Shown here: positions 19,750 through 31,516 of the stretch, piece after piece | Layout: each line of letters begins with the position of its first letter | How positions within the stretch are numbered: position 1 is the stretch's first letter | Source of the DNA: Gordonia sp. PP30 | GTDB lineage: Bacteria; Actinomycetota; Actinomycetes; Mycobacteriales; Mycobacteriaceae | DNA length: 64,000 nt | Assembly (NCBI RefSeq): GCF_023100845.1 | Contig: NZ_CP095864.1 | Location: 2,232,001 to 2,296,000, forward strand | Reading direction: 5' to 3' | The notes under the pieces: model-generated | What the model was told of the DNA's origin: nothing | The model's database searches: none | Seen by the model: the letters and a program-made list of their open reading frames with translations, nothing else | Position numbers and translations under genes: made by a program

Positions 19750-20648
19750 TCGCGCCCCAGATCGCGGTGGGAGGCGACCACCTCATAGCGCGGACGGCCG
19801 TCGGTGTCGGTCTCCGCGGCGAGGCGCCGGGTGATCTCCTCGGTCATCGCGACGCTGCGGTGTTTGCCGCCGGTGCAGCCGATCCCGATGGTCATGTAGC
19901 TCTTGCCCTCGCGGAGGTATCCGCGGGCGATGATGTCGACCAGTTCGGTGTAGCGCTGCAGGAACTCGAGCGCATCGGGCTGGCCGAGCACGTAGTCGCG
20001 CACCGGCGCCTCCCGGCCGTTGTGCTCGCGCAGCTCCGGGATCCAGTACGGGTTGGGCAGGAAGCGGACGTCGGCGACGAGGTCGCAGTCGATGGGCAGC
20101 CCGTATTTGAAACCGAACGACTGGACGGCGATCGAGAGCCCCTGTCCGGTCTGCGAGGGGAAGACCTGCGCCACCATCGTCCGCAGCCGGGTCGCCGAGA
20201 GGTCGGAGGTGTCGATCAGCGTCTCGGCGTCGGCCTTGACGCCCGCGAGCATCGCCCGTTCGGCGGCGATGCCCTCGGACAGGGTGCCGCTGCCCTGCAG
20301 CGGGTGGCGGCGTCGTACCTGTTCGAAGCGCCGGATCAGGACCGGGTCGGAGGCGTCGACGAAGAGCAGCACGGTGTGCGCCCCGCCGTCGGCGAGCTCG
20401 GCCCGCAGATGGGCGAGGTCGGCCGCGAACGTCGGGCCGGTCGGGCGGACCACCATGGCGATCTTCTGCGCGCCGATCTCGCTGGTGCGGACTCCGTCGA
20501 CCACCTGGGCGATCACCGAGACCGGGACGTTGTCGGCGACGTACCAGCCGTCGTCTTCGAGCACGTTGGCGACCGACGTCCGGCCCGCGCCGGACATGCC
20601 GGTGACGAACAGGACGGTGGTGGCGCTGGGGGCCTCGGCCTCGCTCAC
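19746..20648 (-). CDS. rapZ: RapZ-family nucleotide-binding protein
   Basis: P-loop protein of the RapZ/YvcJ family (300 residues), with ATPase/GTPase activity; in enterobacteria it is an adaptor for sRNA turnover, while in actinobacteria its role is unclear. Walker A GMSGAGRT near residue 18, ADNVP soon after, and the C-terminal [14 protein letters not shown] signature. The first residues ([12 protein letters not shown]) are a short variable tail. It overlaps both uvrC (upstream) and yvcK (downstream) by 4 nt. Confidence 0.95.
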   Translation of the reverse strand: MSEAEAPSATTVLFVTGMSGAGRTSVANVLEDDGWYVADNVPVSVIAQVVDGVRTSEIGAQKIAMVVRPTGPTFAADLAHLRAELADGGAHTVLLFVDASDPVLIRRFEQVRRRHPLQGSGTLSEGIAAERAMLAGVKADAETLIDTSDLSATRLRTMVAQVFPSQTGQGLSIAVQSFGFKYGLPIDCDLVADVRFLPNPYWIPELREHNGREAPVRDYVLGQPDALEFLQRYTELVDIIARGYLREGKSYMTIGIGCTGGKHRSVAMTEEITRRLAAETDTDGRPRYEVVASHRDLGRE

Positions 20649-22654
20649 GGCGCGGTCCTCTCCTTGAGGTCGGTGTGGGGGGTGTCGCTGTGCAGTGCTT
20701 CGTGGACGGTGCGGGCGGTGGCCTTGCCCATCCCGCGGACCTGCGCGATCTCGTCGACCGTGGCCTGTTTCAGCTTGGCGACCGAGCCGAAATGGGTCAC
20801 CAGGGCGGTCCGCCGCGAGGGTCCCAGGCCGGGAATCCCGTCGAGCGCGGACGCCGTCATCCGTTTGCTGCGCTTGGACCGGTGGAAGCCGATCGCGAAG
20901 CGGTGCGCCTCGTCGCGGATGCGTTGCAGCAGGAAGAGCGCCTTGGAGTTCCGCGGCAGGATCACCGGTTCATCGTCGCCCGGAATCCAGACTTCTTCCA
21001 GTCGTTTCGCCAGACCGACCACCGTCACGTCGGTCACGCCGAGGTCGTCGAGGACGGCCGCGGCGGCGTGCACCTGCGGCTGCCCGCCGTCGACGACGAA
21101 CAGGTTCGGCGGATAGGCGAAGCGGCGCGGCCTGCCGGTCTTGGGGTCGAGGGCCGCTTCCGGCGCGAGATCGCCCCCGTTGTCGGCGGCGGCTTCCCCC
21201 GGCTCCGTCTCCCCCGGCGCGGCCGCGCCCGCCCGGTCCGCGGCATCGCTTCGATGGCGCAGGAAGCGGCGGTGGGTCACCTCGGCGATCGAGGCGACGT
21301 CGTCGGAGTGGCCGTCGCCGGCCGCCTCCCGGATCGAGTAGTGCCGGTAATCGGATTTGCGGGCGAGGCCGTCCTCGAAGACGACGAGGGAGGCGACCAC
21401 GTCGGTGCCCTGCACGTGGGAGATGTCGATGCACTCGATGCGCAGCGGCGCGTCGTCCATGCCGAGCGCCTCCTGCAGTTCGGTGAGCGCGGCCGAGCGG
21501 GTGGTGAGGTCACCGGCCCGCTTGAGCTTGTGCCGGGTCAGCGCCTCGCCGGCATTGCGTTCGACGGTCTCGGCCAGGGTGCGCTTGTCGCCGCGCTGCG
21601 GCACCCGGAGCGAGACCCGGCTGCCGCGGCGCTCGGACAGCCACGCGGTGAGCTGCTCGGCGTCGTCGGGCAGTTCGGGGATCAGCACCTCGCGCGGGAT
21701 GCCGGAACTCATCTCCGACTCGTCGCCGTAGAACTGCAGCAGGAAGGCCCCGACCTGGTCGCCCAGGGTGGCGTTCTCCTGCACCTCGACCACCCAGCCG
21801 CGTTCGCCGCGGACCCGGCCGTCACGGACATGGAAGATCGCCACCGAGGTCTCGAGTTCGTCGCCGACCATCGCGATCACGTCGGCGTCGGTGCCGTCGC
21901 CGAGCACCACCGCCTGCTTCTCCATGGCGCGCCGCAGGGCCGACAGGTCGTCGCGCAGCCGTGCCGCGCGTTCGAAGTCCAGATCCTCGGCGGCGGCGCC
22001 CATCTCGCGTTCCAGCCGGCGGATCAGGGTGTCGGTCTTGCCGGCGAGGAAGTCGCAGAAGTCCTCGGCGATCTCCCGGTGCTCGGCGGCGTCGACCCGC
22101 CCGATGCAGGGCGCCGCGCATTTGTCGATGTAGCCGAGCAGACACGGCCGGCCCATCTGCGCGTTGCGCCGGAACACCCCGTTGGAGCAGGTCCGCACCG
22201 GGAACACCCGGGTCAGCAGGTCGACGGTCTCCCGAATGGCCCAGGCGTGGGCGTACGGGCCGAAATACCGCACACCCGGCTTGCGCGCGCCCCGGTAGAC
22301 GAAGACCCGCGGGAACTCCTCGTTCATGGTGACCGCGAGCATCGGGTAGCTCTTGTCGTCCCGGTAGCGGACGTTGAAGCGCGGATCGAACTCCTTGATC
22401 CAGTTGTATTCGAGCTGAAGGGCCTCCACCTCGGTGCCCACCACGGTCCACTCCACGGAGGCGGCGGTGGTGACCATCTGCCGGGTGCGCGGGTGCAGCG
22501 TGGTGAGGTCGGCGAAGTACGACGTCAACCGTGACCGCAGGCTCTTGGCCTTGCCGACATAGATCACCCGCCCGTGCGCGTCGCGGAACTTGTACACGCC
22601 GGGGTCGGTCGGGATGGTGCCCGGAGCCGGGCGGTAGGTCGTCGGATCGGCCAC
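20645..22654 (-). CDS. uvrC: excinuclease ABC subunit C
   Basis: Nuclease subunit of UvrABC nucleotide-excision repair, 669 residues. Domain order: GIY-YIG nuclease ([25 protein letters not shown], residues 20-45), a cysteine-containing region ([14 protein letters not shown]), UVR motif, RNase-H-like endonuclease core ([20 protein letters not shown], then VVDGGQPQV), and C-terminal helix-hairpin-helix repeats ([21 protein letters not shown]). An insert of about 30 residues rich in Ala/Gly/Glu interrupts the core. The GTG at 22654 gives [12 protein letters not shown], the family N terminus; the frame is open further upstream but without similarity. Confidence 0.97.
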   Translation of the reverse strand: MADPTTYRPAPGTIPTDPGVYKFRDAHGRVIYVGKAKSLRSRLTSYFADLTTLHPRTRQMVTTAASVEWTVVGTEVEALQLEYNWIKEFDPRFNVRYRDDKSYPMLAVTMNEEFPRVFVYRGARKPGVRYFGPYAHAWAIRETVDLLTRVFPVRTCSNGVFRRNAQMGRPCLLGYIDKCAAPCIGRVDAAEHREIAEDFCDFLAGKTDTLIRRLEREMGAAAEDLDFERAARLRDDLSALRRAMEKQAVVLGDGTDADVIAMVGDELETSVAIFHVRDGRVRGERGWVVEVQENATLGDQVGAFLLQFYGDESEMSSGIPREVLIPELPDDAEQLTAWLSERRGSRVSLRVPQRGDKRTLAETVERNAGEALTRHKLKRAGDLTTRSAALTELQEALGMDDAPLRIECIDISHVQGTDVVASLVVFEDGLARKSDYRHYSIREAAGDGHSDDVASIAEVTHRRFLRHRSDAADRAGAAAPGETEPGEAAADNGGDLAPEAALDPKTGRPRRFAYPPNLFVVDGGQPQVHAAAAVLDDLGVTDVTVVGLAKRLEEVWIPGDDEPVILPRNSKALFLLQRIRDEAHRFAIGFHRSKRSKRMTASALDGIPGLGPSRRTALVTHFGSVAKLKQATVDEIAQVRGMGKATARTVHEALHSDTPHTDLKERTAP

Positions 22655-22664
22655 GGTTCCCAGG

Positions 22665-23651
22665 TTAGTCGCCGGGTCCGACAGGGGTCCGGCGGGCGAA
22701 GGTGCGGCGGAGGACGGCGGCCGCCGCATCGTCCAATGGGAAGCCGTGGATCCAGGCCGCCCAGTCGTAGTCGTCGTCGGACCAGCGTGTGCTCTCGTCC
22801 GGCCAGTGCAGATCCCACGGTTCCGATGATCGCGGCCGCCGGGCGAGGCTGAGTGATACGTGCCCGGCAGCACTGCGGGTGCTCGCCTCGAAACCGCCGT
22901 CGTCGTCCCGGCGGTGCACGCTGAGCTGCCCGAAGGGCACGGTGAGCGGCAGTGCGAACCCGGCCGGCCCGACGTGCTCGGTGAACCAGTCCTGTTCGGC
23001 CTTCCGCCGCTGCTCCCACTCCCGTCGCAGGTCGGCGTCGCGCTCGGCGACCGCTGTCACCGGACCGTCGTAGCGGAACCAGCCGGGTTCGACGTCCGCC
23101 GTGGCGAAGCGCACATACGACGCGCGGACCCCGGCGTGGTCGTTCCGCATCTCCAGCACCGCGCCGGTCTCCCGATCGACCACGAGCCGGATCGGATACG
23201 GCTTGCGCTCCGGCGCCGCGAGTTCCACCGCCCAGGCCGGGCGGCCGAGGAACTCGGTCTCCTCGATCGGTCTCTTCGTGGGCCGGGTGAAGTCGTCGCT
23301 GCGCGCCCAATCGTTGGCGTCCCGAACGGCGAGGATCGCTCTGCCGGGCCCGGTGTACTCCACCCGGCTGCCCGGGCTCAGCACCGGTGGCTCGGCCGGC
23401 GCCGACGGGTCGAACCGCCACGCGTGCTCGCCGTCGCGGCGGAACACCGGCGTCCCGTCGGGCAGATCGACGCGCAGTCGGCGGCCGTGCTGCCACACCC
23501 GCACCGCACCGGGCGGGAGGCCGACGAAGACCGGTATCTCACCCATCCACATCCGGAAGCCGTCGTCGTCATCGACGGTCTCCACCACCCCGGTCACCGG
23601 GACCGACGGACCGTCGACCATCGCGATCAGCACCTCGACCCACGCCGTCAC
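22665..23651 (-). CDS. hypothetical protein (unrecognised)
   Basis: 328 residues, no signal peptide and no transmembrane segment. I do not recognise a family with confidence. Visible: beta-rich central region with [42 protein letters not shown] and [17 protein letters not shown]. This pattern resembles the lipoprotein-carrier-like (LolA/MucB-type) folds, where WxVELxP and DxxTGxxLxxR strands recur, but here without export. The C terminus is acidic and Trp-rich ([23 protein letters not shown]). It lies between the PAP2-kinase gene (4 nt) and uvrC (10 nt), so it is probably co-transcribed with them. Confidence 0.75.
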   Translation of the reverse strand: MTAWVEVLIAMVDGPSVPVTGVVETVDDDDGFRMWMGEIPVFVGLPPGAVRVWQHGRRLRVDLPDGTPVFRRDGEHAWRFDPSAPAEPPVLSPGSRVEYTGPGRAILAVRDANDWARSDDFTRPTKRPIEETEFLGRPAWAVELAAPERKPYPIRLVVDRETGAVLEMRNDHAGVRASYVRFATADVEPGWFRYDGPVTAVAERDADLRREWEQRRKAEQDWFTEHVGPAGFALPLTVPFGQLSVHRRDDDGGFEASTRSAAGHVSLSLARRPRSSEPWDLHWPDESTRWSDDDYDWAAWIHGFPLDDAAAAVLRRTFARRTPVGPGD

Positions 23652-23655
23652 CGGC

Positions 23656-25170
23656 TCACGCCTCCCGGACGATGCTGGTGCCGTACACGCTCAGCGAGCG
23701 GTAACCGAGGCGGTACGACGCGGTGGTCATCTCGTCGCCGGCCTCGCCGTCGTGGGCGACGCGGATCGGGGCGGCGGAGGTGATCTCGAAGGCCGGGACC
23801 TGCGCCTCCTGATACAGCTTGGACGCCTTGATCCGGCCGGTGAGCAGCGAGGCGGCGATGCGGAGGGTCTCGAAGCGGTGCCCGGTGCGCAGGTAGCGGA
23901 CGTCGATGAGGCCGTCGTCCAGGCGGGTGCGGCGGCCCGGGAAGAATCCGGCGGTGCCGTACATGCCGTTGCCGAGGAAGAAGAAGAGGGTCTGCACCTC
24001 GTCGCCGTTCATCGCCACCGTGACCGGTTCGCTGTGCCGGAGGACGTGCAGCCCGGCGCGGATGGTGGCGACCGGGCGGCTCGCGCTGTGCTGAAAGCGC
24101 TCGCGCGCCTTCACGTATTCGGGGTAGGCGCCGATGCTCGACGTGTTGAGGATCAGCTGGTCGTCGTTCAGCCAGAGCACGTCGACGTCGGTGACCTCGC
24201 CGGACCGGACGTAGTCGACGGTCGACCCGACGTGTTCGGCGCCGATGTCCTTCGCGAAGTGGTTGAAGGTGCCCGCCGCGAAGACGGCGAGCGGCAGACC
24301 GGACTCGATCGCCTGCTGCGCGACGGCGGCGACGGTGCCGTCGCCGCCGGCCACGCCCAGCACCTCCGCGCGCGCCGCCGCCTCCCGGGCGACGTCGCCG
24401 AGGTCCCCGGCCGTCGACAGGTCGACGATCTCCGCGGCGGGCAGCTCCTTCTCGATCTGCGCCTGCACCCGCTCACCGGTGCCGTCCCCGGACGCCGGAT
24501 TCACCAGGATCACCAGGCCTTCCCCGTCCGGGCGGGGGCGCTGCTCCGGGCGGCGCGGCGGCGGCACGGTGATCGCGTGGTCGTCGACGGGCTTCACCAG
24601 CTGCGCGCCCAGCACCGCGATCCCGGCGCCGAGCGCGAAGCCGGCGAGGACGTCGCCCGGATAGTGGGCGCCGGTGGCCACCCGCGACAGGCCGACCAGT
24701 CCGGCGAGCCCGCCCAGCAGGTATCCGGCCGGCCGGTTCTCCACGCCGACGGCCATCGCGAAGGCCGCGGCGCTGGCCGAGTGCCCGGACGGGAACGAGC
24801 TGGACGTCGGCTGGCGGCGCAGCCGGCGCAGCCCGATCCCGGCGGTGTCCGGCCGCACCCGCGGGTGCACCCGCTTGCTCACCTGGTTCGCGATGAGACT
24901 CGTCACGCCGAGGGTCACGACGCCGCGCGCGGCACCCCGCCGGAGCGACGGCGACTTGGTGGTGGCCATCGCGGCGGCGATCACGAACCACAGCTTGCCC
25001 TTGTCCGCGGCCGCCGACAGCGGCTTCATCGCGGCGTCCAGGAACGGGCTCGGCGAGTCGGCGACGGCGCGGAACACCCGCTCATCGAGTTCGGCGAGGC
25101 CGGCGGTGAGCGCTTCGGCGGGCTGTTCGTTGGGCACGACGGGACCGGTGAATCGGGTGGGACGGATCAT
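23656..25170 (-). CDS. PAP2 phosphatase - diacylglycerol kinase fusion protein
   Basis: 504-residue bifunctional lipid enzyme. N-terminal PAP2 domain with the phosphatase triad: KRVHPRVRP (99-107), FPSGHS (126-131, catalytic His130) and SRVATGAHYPGD (162-173), in hydrophobic helices. C-terminal diacylglycerol/sphingosine kinase-type domain: VNPASGDGTG (223-232) and GVAGGDGTVAAV (272-283), then NTSSIGAYPEYV. Opposed phosphatase and kinase activities in one chain could interconvert lipid phosphates at the membrane; the substrate is unknown. Domain pairing of this kind is known in actinobacteria. The ATG at 25170 sits only 39 nt from the divergent lipoprotein start. Confidence 0.92.
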   Translation of the reverse strand: MIRPTRFTGPVVPNEQPAEALTAGLAELDERVFRAVADSPSPFLDAAMKPLSAAADKGKLWFVIAAAMATTKSPSLRRGAARGVVTLGVTSLIANQVSKRVHPRVRPDTAGIGLRRLRRQPTSSSFPSGHSASAAAFAMAVGVENRPAGYLLGGLAGLVGLSRVATGAHYPGDVLAGFALGAGIAVLGAQLVKPVDDHAITVPPPRRPEQRPRPDGEGLVILVNPASGDGTGERVQAQIEKELPAAEIVDLSTAGDLGDVAREAAARAEVLGVAGGDGTVAAVAQQAIESGLPLAVFAAGTFNHFAKDIGAEHVGSTVDYVRSGEVTDVDVLWLNDDQLILNTSSIGAYPEYVKARERFQHSASRPVATIRAGLHVLRHSEPVTVAMNGDEVQTLFFFLGNGMYGTAGFFPGRRTRLDDGLIDVRYLRTGHRFETLRIAASLLTGRIKASKLYQEAQVPAFEITSAAPIRVAHDGEAGDEMTTASYRLGYRSLSVYGTSIVREA

Positions 25171-25196
25171 AGGGAAACCGTAGCGGCCCGCGACGG

Positions 25197-25202
25197 TAAA
25201 CT
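25197..25202 (+). promoter_or_regulatory. candidate -10 for a leaderless lipoprotein mRNA
   Basis: TAAACT fits the actinobacterial -10 consensus TANNNT and lies 7 nt before the ATG at 25210, so transcription would start at the start codon. The 39-nt divergent gap also has ACCGT and ACGGT arms, and on the other strand TACGGT sits close to the PAP2-kinase start. This is pattern only. Confidence 0.4.
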
Positions 25203-25209
25203 GGTGCTC

Positions 25210-26073
25210 ATGACGCGCTCGCCGCGCCCCGCGGCCCGGCGCCGCAGCCGGGCTGCGGTGACCGGGGTCCTCGCGAGCGCCCTCGTCCTGCTGCTGTCGA
25301 GCTGCCAGATGAACGCCGGCACCGAGTTCGCGAGTCAGTTCGGCCGGTACCTCGACGGCCGCGACGATGTCGCGAGCCATCGGATCCGCGGCAACAACGA
25401 CCTTCCCGGGCGCGGTTCCGCCGACAGCCGGGTGGATCTGCGCGCCGGCCTGTCCGACGCCGAGCTGGCCCGCTCGATCAGCGAGATCACGCACCACCGC
25501 GTCGCGCGGAAGATCGCGCACCACAATCTGTCGTTCTACTTCCCCGCGGTCAACGGCAGCGGGGCGCCCGCGACGGTGTCGGTGTTCGTCCGGACCGGCG
25601 ACGGCGCGCTCGGCGACACCTCCCCCGCCGCGCTCGAGCGCCGGATCGCCGAGGTGCGGGCCTTCGCCGCGTCCGATCCGGGGCTGATCACGCTCGACAC
25701 CTTCATCCACGACCTGCGCGGCAGCACCACCGGCGACCCGTACGTGACGGCGGACCGGCTGAACGACTATCTGCGCACCGACCCGCCCGGCGTCCGCTAC
25801 ATGTCGGCGACCAGCGGAGATGTCGGTGCGCTGGGCGTGGTGAGCTTCGACGCCGGCGACTCGGTGGAGCCGCTGCGGCCGCTGCGGCAGGTGCTCGCGG
25901 CGCTTCCGCCCGGGGTCACGCCGGTGCGCTGGCGGGCGAACTCGCAGCGGCCGGTCACCGCACCGCAGTTCGAGCTGGTCCTGCCGCGGGGCACCGATCC
26001 CGCGGTGCTCGAAGCGGCGGAGCATCGCGCCGCCGAGGCCGGGATCCCGCTGTCGGCATCGATCGCGAGATAG
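25210..26073 (+). CDS. putative lipoprotein of unknown function
   Basis: 287 residues. Twin-arginine-like basic N region (RPAARRRSRAA), hydrophobic core VTGVLASALVLLL and lipobox LLSSC, so lipid attachment at Cys32 on the outer face of the membrane is predicted. The mature part begins QMNAGTEF and is mixed alpha/beta, with a repeated pattern of VSVFVRTGDG and FELVLPRGTDP strands. I do not recognise the family. It stands alone on the plus strand, convergent with the PH-domain gene 26 nt further on. The ATG at 25210 was chosen because it begins the signal peptide; a GTG lies two codons upstream. Confidence 0.85.
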   Translation: MTRSPRPAARRRSRAAVTGVLASALVLLLSSCQMNAGTEFASQFGRYLDGRDDVASHRIRGNNDLPGRGSADSRVDLRAGLSDAELARSISEITHHRVARKIAHHNLSFYFPAVNGSGAPATVSVFVRTGDGALGDTSPAALERRIAEVRAFAASDPGLITLDTFIHDLRGSTTGDPYVTADRLNDYLRTDPPGVRYMSATSGDVGALGVVSFDAGDSVEPLRPLRQVLAALPPGVTPVRWRANSQRPVTAPQFELVLPRGTDPAVLEAAEHRAAEAGIPLSASIAR

Positions 26074-26099
26074 CGGCGCCGCCCGGGCCGGACCAGCCC

Positions 26100-28347
<2,248 letters not shown>

Positions 28348-28349
28348 CC

Positions 28350-28982
28350 TCACTCGCCTTCCTTCACCACGCTGCCGTGCGCCGTCGCCCCGGTCAGTCG
28401 TTCTACATATTTCGCGATCACGTCCACCTCGAGGTTCACCGGGTCGCCCACCTGCGCGACGCCGAGGATCGTTCCGGCGAGCGTGGTGGGGATCAGGGAG
28501 ACCTCCAGCCAGGGCGCGCCGGCGTCGTCGCCGACCGCCGACACCGTCAGCGACGTGCCGTCGATCGTGATCGACCCCTTCTCCACCACGTATCTCGCCA
28601 GCCCGGCGGGTATGGCGACCCGCACGACGGTCCAGTTCTCGGTGGGCGAGATCGACGCGATGGTGCCGACACCGTCGACGTGCCCCTGCACGATGTGCCC
28701 GCCGAAGCGCCCACCGGCCGGCATCGCCCGCTCCAGGTTGACCGCGGAGCCGGGGGCCAGGCGGCCGAGGGAACTGCGCTGCAGGGTCTCGTCCATCACG
28801 TCGACGGTGAACGTGTCGGTGGTCTGTTCGACGACGGTCAGGCAGACCCCGTTGACCGCGATCGAGTCACCGAATCCGGCGTCGCTGGTGACCAGCGGGC
28901 CGCGGATGGTGATCCGCGCCGCGCGGTCGAGATCCTCGCGCGCGACGATCTCGCCGCGTTCCTCCACGATTCCGGTGAACAC
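28350..28982 (-). CDS. ribE: riboflavin synthase, alpha subunit
   Basis: Dismutates two molecules of 6,7-dimethyl-8-ribityllumazine to riboflavin. 210 residues with the two lumazine-binding repeats: [11 protein letters not shown] (start of repeat 1), [25 protein letters not shown] (repeat 2) and [11 protein letters not shown]. The GTG start at 28982 is set by the family N terminus and by GGAGGAG about 5 nt upstream. First gene after the FMN riboswitch. Confidence 0.97.
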   Translation of the reverse strand: MFTGIVEERGEIVAREDLDRAARITIRGPLVTSDAGFGDSIAVNGVCLTVVEQTTDTFTVDVMDETLQRSSLGRLAPGSAVNLERAMPAGGRFGGHIVQGHVDGVGTIASISPTENWTVVRVAIPAGLARYVVEKGSITIDGTSLTVSAVGDDAGAPWLEVSLIPTTLAGTILGVAQVGDPVNLEVDVIAKYVERLTGATAHGSVVKEGE

Positions 28983-29041
28983 CCGTCTCCTCCATGCATC
29001 CGCGCTCGGGGAGGACAGGTCGCGGCCCGGTGCCGCGCTGC

Positions 29042-29197
29042 CGTTCTCTCGTATCCGGACTGTGACCGTCGGCTCCGGGATCTCACCGGAATCTGCTGTC
29101 CCCGTGCTGGCACGGGCGCTCGCGGGCTCGTGACGCTCACGGACCTGCCGCTCGCCTCCATCACCGCCGGTGGGGAATCGCACCCCGCCCCGAGAAC
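29042..29197 (-). ncRNA. FMN riboswitch (RFN element)
   Basis: On the minus strand, 60 nt before ribE, the conserved RFN blocks appear in order: GGGGCGGGGTG, ATTCCCCACCGGCGGTGA, AGCCCGCGAGC, a variable hairpin GCCCGTG...CACGGGG, then CCGGTGAGATCCCGGAGCCG, ACGGTCACAGTCCGGAT and GAGAGAAC. Binding of FMN should repress ribE-ribBA-ribH and the PH gene. A short GC-rich stretch of about 60 nt separates it from the ribosome site, so control of translation initiation is more likely than a classical terminator. Exact ends are approximate. Confidence 0.95.
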
Positions 29198-29325
29198 TCT
29201 GTCTCCGACGCTAGCACGCGGACGCGCCGTCGTGGCGCGCGCTCCGGCGCTGTCCTGCGGTGTTAGATAGACGCACAGCGCACGAAAGCCCGTGCGCGTC
29301 ACCGCGACGACACCCAGGGGACGCC

Positions 29326-29598
29326 ATGACCACTTCGCCCACCGGAAAGATTCCCGCCGGGCAGCCGCCCGCCTCGAAGGGCGCCGGCCGTGACATCGGC
29401 GTCTTCATCAAGCGGTTCTGGCTGCCGATCATCCTGGTGATCCTGGCCATCATCTTCATCGCCACCAACACCAACGACACGCCGCTGACCATCGGCTGGG
29501 TCACCATCAACTCGCCGCTGTGGCTCACCATCACCGTGACCGTGATCGTCGGCTTCGTGATCGGCTGGTTCGTCGGGCGCCGGGGCAAGAGCGACTGA
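29326..29598 (+). CDS. LapA-domain small membrane protein
   Basis: 90 residues. Two transmembrane helices (LPIILVILAIIFIATNT and WLTITVTVIVGFVIGWFVG) with the short NTNDTPLTIGWVT link typical of the lipopolysaccharide-assembly protein A (LapA/DUF1049) family, ending in the basic tail GRRGKSD. In an actinobacterium the LPS link is not literal; function unknown. ATG at 29326 is preceded by AGGGGA. It lies on the opposite strand between the riboswitch and ribD. Confidence 0.85.
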   Translation: MTTSPTGKIPAGQPPASKGAGRDIGVFIKRFWLPIILVILAIIFIATNTNDTPLTIGWVTINSPLWLTITVTVIVGFVIGWFVGRRGKSD

Positions 29599-29665
29599 GG
29601 CGGTACCCGCGCCGGCTGACCGTACTGTGACGTAGATCAGCGGCGCGGTCGGTGCTGCGCCGACA

Positions 29666-30688
29666 TCATTCGGATTCGTTCCGGGCGGTCAGGGTGACCA
29701 GAAGGTCGTCGCCGAGTTCGGTCACCGACTCGCGACGGAAGCGGTGCGCCTGGGTGAGGGTGGTGACGGTGCGGTCGAGGACGGCCGGGGAGCCGTCGCC
29801 GAGGATCGTCGGCGCCAGGTAGTACTGGACCTCGTCGACCACACCGGCGGCCAGGAAGGCACCGAGGATGCCGGGACCGCCCTCCACGAGCACCCACAGG
29901 GCGTCGGGGACGGCGTCGAGGACGTCGCGCGGATCGTACGAGCGGACCTGGACCAGCGGAGCCGTGTCGTCGAGGAGTTTCGCACCGGCCGGCAGGTCTC
30001 GCTGCCCGACCACCACGCGGGTGGGCTGATGGGCGTAGAGCGAACCGTCCGGCCGCCGCGCGGTGAGCGACGGGTCGTCGGCGAGGGCCGTCCCGGTCCC
30101 GATGACGATGGCGTCGAGCCGTGACCGCTGGGTGTGCGCGTGAGCGCGCGCCTGCGCCCCGGTGATCCACCGGCTGGTGCCGTCGGGTGCGGCGATGCGG
30201 CCGTCGAGGGTGGCGGCGATCTTCGCGGTGACGAAGGGGCGGCCGTGCGCCTGCCGGAACAGCCAGGGCCGCAGCGGCCCCCGCCGGATCTCGTCGGAGA
30301 GGACGCCGCCGGTCACGGTGACGTCGGCGGCCCGGAGGCTCTCCGCTCCCCCGGCGGCGATCGGATTCGGGTCGGACACACCGAAATGGACCGCCGTCAC
30401 CCCGGCGTCGATGAGCGCTTCGCTGCACGGCCCGGTACGGCCGGTGTGGTTGCACGGCTCGAGGGTGACCACCGCGGTGCCGCCGCGAGCGGCGCGTCCC
30501 GCATCGCGCAGGGCGACGATCTCCGCGTGCGGTCCGCCCGGCGGCTGAGTGTGCCCGACACCCGCGACCCCGCCCTCGGCGTCCAGGATCACCGCACCGA
30601 CCGGAGGGTTCGGCGAGCTGAATCCCTGTGCGCCCCTAGAGGTCTCGATCGCCAGGCGCATGGCGCGCTCGATCGCGGTGGCGGACAT
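29666..30688 (-). CDS. ribD: bifunctional pyrimidine deaminase/reductase RibD
   Basis: Riboflavin pathway: deaminates then reduces the pyrimidine intermediate made from GTP. 340 residues. N-terminal cytidine-deaminase fold with zinc motif HAEIVAL and PCNHTGRTGPC; C-terminal reductase with AKIAATLDGRIAAPDGTSRWITG and WVLVEGGPGILGAF. It starts 3 nt after rpe and is not under the visible FMN riboswitch, which lies downstream of it in the direction of transcription. Confidence 0.96.
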   Translation of the reverse strand: MSATAIERAMRLAIETSRGAQGFSSPNPPVGAVILDAEGGVAGVGHTQPPGGPHAEIVALRDAGRAARGGTAVVTLEPCNHTGRTGPCSEALIDAGVTAVHFGVSDPNPIAAGGAESLRAADVTVTGGVLSDEIRRGPLRPWLFRQAHGRPFVTAKIAATLDGRIAAPDGTSRWITGAQARAHAHTQRSRLDAIVIGTGTALADDPSLTARRPDGSLYAHQPTRVVVGQRDLPAGAKLLDDTAPLVQVRSYDPRDVLDAVPDALWVLVEGGPGILGAFLAAGVVDEVQYYLAPTILGDGSPAVLDRTVTTLTQAHRFRRESVTELGDDLLVTLTARNESE

Positions 30689-30691
30689 GCG

Positions 30692-31390
30692 TCAGACGGT
30701 GACGGCGGCGTCGGTGGCGAGCCGGCGCAGTTCGGCGACCCGGGCGGCCGGATCGTCGCCGCCGTAGACGGCCGATCCGGCGACGAAGCAGTCGACGCCG
30801 GCCTCGGCGGCCTCCTCGATGGTGTTCGCGGCGATGCCGCCGTCGATCTCGATGAGCAGCTTGAGCTGCTCGGCGTCGATCAGCTTCCGCAGCTCACGCA
30901 CCTTGTGCAGGACCTCCGGCATGAACTTCTGTCCGCCGAAGCCGGGTTCCACGCTCATGATCAGCAGGGTGTCGAACTCGGGCAGGATCTCCAGGTACGG
31001 CGCCAGCTCGGTGCCCGGCTTGATGCCCAGCCCCGCCTTGCCGCCGGCCGCGCGGATGTCGCGGGCGACGGCGACCGGGTCGTCGGTGGCCTCGGCGTGG
31101 AACGACACGTTGTACGCCCCCGCCTCCGCGTACGGCGGCGCCCAGCGCCCCGGATCGGCGATCATCAGGTGGCAGTCGAGCGGGATGTCGGTGGCCTTGA
31201 GCAGCGACTCGACCACCGGCAGGCCGAGGGTCAGATTCGGGACGAAGTGGTTGTCCATCACGTCGACGTGCACCCAGTCGACACCGGGGTCGATCTCGGA
31301 GGGGCCGACGGCGGCGATCTCGGCGGCGAGGTTGGCGAAATCGGCGGACAGGATCGAGGGCGCGATCATCGGCGCCGGTCGTTGACACAT
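30692..31390 (-). CDS. rpe: ribulose-phosphate 3-epimerase
   Basis: Interconverts ribulose-5-phosphate and xylulose-5-phosphate; ribulose-5-phosphate also feeds RibBA. 232 residues with [37 protein letters not shown] and IEIDGGI, the standard TIM-barrel signatures. The ATG at 31390 gives MCQRPAP before the conserved start; a second ATG seven codons later is possible. A TACACT element 12 nt before the start would suit a near-leaderless transcript. Confidence 0.96.
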   Translation of the reverse strand: MCQRPAPMIAPSILSADFANLAAEIAAVGPSEIDPGVDWVHVDVMDNHFVPNLTLGLPVVESLLKATDIPLDCHLMIADPGRWAPPYAEAGAYNVSFHAEATDDPVAVARDIRAAGGKAGLGIKPGTELAPYLEILPEFDTLLIMSVEPGFGGQKFMPEVLHKVRELRKLIDAEQLKLLIEIDGGIAANTIEEAAEAGVDCFVAGSAVYGGDDPAARVAELRRLATDAAVTV

Positions 31391-31516
31391 GCGTCGTAGT
31401 GTAACGGTCTCCGGGGTGAGCGCCGGGCCGTGGCGCCGTACTCCTTTTGGAGGACATGACGGGGCGATTCGCGAGGATCGCGATAATCTTCGTGCCTACC
31501 ACGAGCCAGGAGTGTC

